From Candidatus Nitrosopumilus sp. (GTDB lineage: Archaea > Thermoproteota > Nitrososphaeria > Nitrososphaerales > Nitrosopumilaceae), in the NCBI GenBank assembly GCA_013002265.1, contig JABDKK010000107.1, positions 1 through 7,434 of the forward strand: a stretch of DNA of 7,434 nucleotides, read 5' to 3'. The notes under the pieces are model-generated. The model was not told where the DNA came from, did no database searches, and saw only the letters and a program-made list of their open reading frames with translations. Shown in pieces: positions 5,710 to 7,434 of this stretch. How positions within the stretch are numbered: position 1 is the first letter of the stretch; every line of letters begins with the position of its first letter. Position numbers and translations under genes: made by a program.

Positions 5710-6246
5710 TCAAGTTCTTAATTTATCAAAAATAAAATTGTACTCTTTTTGCTTTTCTTGATTTTTACCATAATTTGTTTGTTCATCATATTCCTCAGAT
5801 CTTTTGATTAATTCCAATTCTAATTTTTTTACCTCGATTCCTATTAATTTTCCTGAGTCTTCTTTTGCAAATTGTTTGCGTTGTTCTTCATTTGAACCAC
5901 GTGTAGGAAATTTTTTTCCATAAAATATATCTTGTAACTTTGAAAGATTTTCTTGTTTAATTAATTCAGCTAGATCAAAATGACCTTGCTCATGTTTTAA
6001 TAATAAATCATCTGCATTAGATTTCCGGACCCAAGAAAGTAGTGGATTAAATTCTACAAATAATCTAACATCTTCAATGAAAAATAATATCTCATCATTA
6101 ATTCTTTCTGAATTAACAATCCAAGTATATTGGAATTTTATAACACTATGAGAATCTTCATAGACAGTAGGATTTGATTCTGCCTTAAAATCAGACCACT
6201 TTAGAAGAGTGTCTTTTGACCATCGAAGGCTTACATGTTCAACCAT
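5710..6246 (-). CDS. DUF922-type putative zinc-dependent protease, no signal peptide
   Basis: Protein of 178 residues with the DUF922 layout: LRWSKDTLLKWSDFKAE (7-23) matches the N-terminal W-x-D-F motif, SWVRK (71-75) precedes the metal site, and HEQGHFDLAE (85-94) gives H85, E86 and H89 of an HExxH zinc site, with E94 as a possible third ligand. The C-terminal YDEQTNYGKNQEKQ (153-166) corresponds to a family segment that I recall often having His where Y159 stands; that comparison is from memory. Family proteins in bacteria often have a signal peptide; here the protein starts straight into the domain, so it is probably cytosolic. The catalytic role of the family is itself only predicted. 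Alternative: a non-peptidase zinc-binding protein. A TATA-like site lies at leaderless spacing. Confidence 0.82.
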   Translation of the reverse strand: MVEHVSLRWSKDTLLKWSDFKAESNPTVYEDSHSVIKFQYTWIVNSERINDEILFFIEDVRLFVEFNPLLSWVRKSNADDLLLKHEQGHFDLAELIKQENLSKLQDIFYGKKFPTRGSNEEQRKQFAKEDSGKLIGIEVKKLELELIKRSEEYDEQTNYGKNQEKQKEYNFIFDKLRT

Positions 6247-6268
6247 ATTACTTTAATGAAAATCAAAC

Positions 6269-6276
6269 ATAAAATT
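6269..6276 (-). promoter_or_regulatory. TATA-like element upstream of the DUF922 gene
   Basis: Minus-strand AATTTTAT, centred about 26 bases before the ATG at 6246. Good spacing for a leaderless transcript; no Shine-Dalgarno is seen. Confidence 0.35.
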
Positions 6277-6307
6277 ATTGGCATGGTTACACCTGTTATG
6301 TTCATGG

Positions 6308-6341
6308 CGGAATCTGATATATCAAATATGCCGGATTCTGA
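6308..6341. repeat. Two CGGAWTCTGA copies 24 bases apart around a TGATATATCA palindrome
   Basis: CGGAATCTGA (6308-6317) and CGGATTCTGA (6332-6341) form a direct repeat; a perfect 10-base palindrome TGATATATCA overlaps the first copy. A third copy, CGGAATCTAA, is at 6645-6654 upstream of the next gene. Possible operator sites upstream of the DUF922 gene. Confidence 0.35.
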
Positions 6342-6382
6342 AAATAGTTACTTTAATGAGAAACCAGTAATTTGGAAAAACA

Positions 6383-6586
6383 TCATTCTCTTTTTCCATC
6401 ACGCCCACTAAATTTACCAAAAGTCTGAGGTGCATCAAAACCCAGCCAAGAACATTTTTTAGATTCCAATAATCTATGCAATTTCTCGTGTTCTATCAAT
6501 TCAACATCACCCCAATTACCATCATGTAAAAAGGTACATTTTTCCAAATGATTATTCTTTTGGGTGCCCTTACAAATTATCATCAT
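6383..6586 (-). CDS. Uncharacterised small Cys/His protein, 67 residues
   Basis: Not recognised. It starts with tandem ATGs (6586 and 6583). Three cysteines (C5, C17, C45) and four histidines (H13, H21, H33, H37) could bind a metal, but their spacing fits no zinc-ribbon or zinc-finger pattern I know. The middle (VELIEHEKLHRLLESKK, 28-44) looks like an amphipathic helix; the C-terminus is basic and glycine-rich (GKFSGRDGKRE). No signal peptide or membrane segment. It lies upstream of the DUF922 gene on the same strand with a 136-base gap, and the two share short words in their upstream regions. It is short, so chance opening of the frame cannot be excluded. Confidence 0.5.
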   Translation of the reverse strand: MMIICKGTQKNNHLEKCTFLHDGNWGDVELIEHEKLHRLLESKKCSWLGFDAPQTFGKFSGRDGKRE

Positions 6587-6885
6587 ATAATTAAATCAGG
6601 GCATATGAATTGAAAAATTTTTTTATTCAAAAATTGATGTTTGACGGAATCTAAATTTCATGGCATGGTCAGTTAAGGCAAACGTATGAACGACGTCAAA
6701 CAGATGACTTGATTTAATTAAGAATTAGACTAAAAGATATCGCATGTATGATTTGAACAAATACATTAGGAATCTTTTTTTCAGGCTCAAAATAATATAA
6801 AAAGTTCAATAGGATCATTTTTTCAACCCTTTTTGATCAGATATCAAGACATGTTTTATTTTAAGAAATTTTGAATACATGAATT
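6587..6885. other. AT-rich intergenic stretch with no gene
   Basis: About 22-28% GC in the lines counted, rich in T-runs and A-runs, with frequent stops in the frames inspected. It holds a 9-bp inverted repeat (TGTTTGACG 6638-6646 with CGTCAAACA 6694-6702) and the words CGGAATCT, TTCATGGC and TGGCATGGT that recur upstream of the DUF922 gene. No tRNA or CRISPR-like repeat array seen. Confidence 0.5.
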
Positions 6886-6991
6886 ATTAATAAATTGGAA
6901 ACAAGGTGTTTGCTGGTTTAATATCTGGTCATAACTCCCAAAGAGTAGATGCAAAAAGGATGTCAAACTTGCTTGTTTCCAAACTATTAAT
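6886..6991. repeat. Long imperfect inverted repeat, 106 bases overall
   Basis: The arms 6886-6905 and 6972-6991 match at 18 of 20 positions, with a perfect 11-bp core TTGGAAACAAG / CTTGTTTCCAA and a perfect outer ATTAATA / TATTAAT. Inside, GTTTG (6908-6912) and CAAAC (6964-6968) extend the pairing with a one-base offset. The interior loop has TTTAATAT (6917-6924), a good TATA-like word. It may be a structured RNA, the ends of a small non-autonomous element, or a rearrangement scar. Confidence 0.5.
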
Positions 6992-7434
6992 TTTAGTGAA
7001 TTTTGGTTCTGTTAACTTGTCGGTAGTTTATTTTAGATGTTAAGTGTAGGTTGCCAGTATTCAAACAGATATTTCTTTCCTAAAGATAGGAATAGATACA
7101 ATATTGTCATGGGAAAGCAGCCAATCCCTAAACAAAACACCAAGTAGGTTATGACACACAAGTGCCATTAATCGATAAAAAGGAATTGTCGGATGCTGCT
7201 TATTTTCCATCTGTGTTCAATACGGAAAATCTATCTGGAAAGGAATTCCAAGTCAGATGTCAATTTTGGGCAGAATCAATAAAGAACTGATCGGTGACGA
7301 AAGAAGCAACCCTATGTGATGTTGACAGGAATTTCAGTCATGATGTGAAATTCTCTAATCCTAAAACATTCATAGAATCTCTACTGGAATTCTGAATAAC
7401 TGTTATCAAAGGATTATCACCAATACCTTAAGGT
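6894..7434 (+). pseudogene. Probable decayed coding region, product unknown, runs to window end
   Basis: Two plus frames carry unusually long open stretches that together read like one broken protein. The frame of base 6894 is open to 7040 (VFAGLISGHNSQRVDAKRM, LLVSKLLILVNFGS), is hit by TAA 7041 and TAG 7047, then is open from 7050 to 7151 (ISFLKIGIDTILSWESSQSL). The frame of base 7132 takes over (VPLIDKKELSDAAYFPSVFN, GKEFQVRCQFWAESIKN) to TGA 7288, is open again (SVTKEATLCDVDRNFSHDVK) to TGA 7393, then reads ITVIKGLSPIP to TAA 7429. In such AT-rich DNA a stop is expected about every 14 codons. GC near 38% from 7141 on is gene-like, against about 25% just upstream. The best-supported part is 7132-7428. 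Both TGA codons could be former TGG. I do not recognise the family; no homology was tested. Confidence 0.35.

Larger units (their letters stand above)
6248..6359. repeat. Pair of 12-bp direct repeats exactly 100 bases apart
   Basis: TTACTTTAATGA occurs at 6248-6259 and again at 6348-6359; with one mismatch the match extends to 15 bases. The first copy touches the DUF922 start codon region, the second lies just past the stop of the 67-residue gene. They flank 88 bases that also hold CGGAWTCTRA copies. Confidence 0.45.

Noticed and set aside
6949..6990. 13-codon ORF (MQKGCQTCLFPNY) with CxxC inside the inverted repeat, at leaderless spacing from TTTAATAT
   Set aside because: Too short to support; much of it is the repeat arm itself, so the reading may be incidental.
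7062..7167. 35-codon minus-strand ORF starting MALVCHNLLG
   Set aside because: It overlaps the plus-strand decayed coding region and has no motif or promoter; treated as a shadow.
1..7434. CRISPR array, intact insertion sequence, tRNA or rRNA genes
   Set aside because: No regularly spaced repeats, no recognisable transposase and no tRNA or rRNA consensus seen on either strand by eye.

Overview
The window most resembles chromosomal DNA of a low-GC ammonia-oxidising archaeon (Nitrososphaerota/Thaumarchaeota, Nitrosopumilus- or Nitrosarchaeum-like). This is inferred from four things: AT-rich sequence; promoters with TATA-like TTTAATAT elements about 25 bases before start codons and few Shine-Dalgarno sites (leaderless style); an F420-type luciferase-like oxidoreductase; and an XPD/Rad3-like helicase with a small C2H2 zinc-finger protein. 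No marker gene here proves the lineage.

Layout. Bases 2-589 (+) are the last 195 codons of ilvD (dihydroxy-acid dehydratase, branched-chain amino acid synthesis). Three minus-strand genes follow: a membrane-anchored matrixin-like zinc protease (836-1750), an F420-dependent LLM-class oxidoreductase (1925-2779), and a superfamily 2 helicase of the XPD/DinG type with a candidate Fe-S cysteine set (2943-4628). The gaps between them hold promoter-like and T-run terminator-like sequences, so they look like separate units rather than one operon. A 91-base divergent region separates the helicase from three small plus-strand genes: a GIY-YIG-fold protein that appears to lack both catalytic residues (4720-5037), a 43-residue single C2H2 zinc-finger protein (5176-5307), and an unrecognised 93-residue protein (5381-5662). 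Two minus-strand genes follow: a DUF922-type putative zinc protease without a signal peptide (5710-6246) and an unrecognised 67-residue Cys/His-containing protein (6383-6586).

The last 848 bases have no intact gene. Bases 6587-6885 are very AT-rich. Bases 6886-6991 carry a long inverted repeat, and bases 6894-7434 look like a decayed coding region, with long open stretches in two plus frames broken by stops and a frame change.

No pathway links the genes: a housekeeping enzyme is followed by accessory and hypothetical genes. The points most worth following are the apparently inactive GIY-YIG protein beside a tiny zinc-finger gene, the two unrelated HExxH proteases, the short words shared upstream of the two rightmost genes, and the repeat plus decayed gene at the right end.
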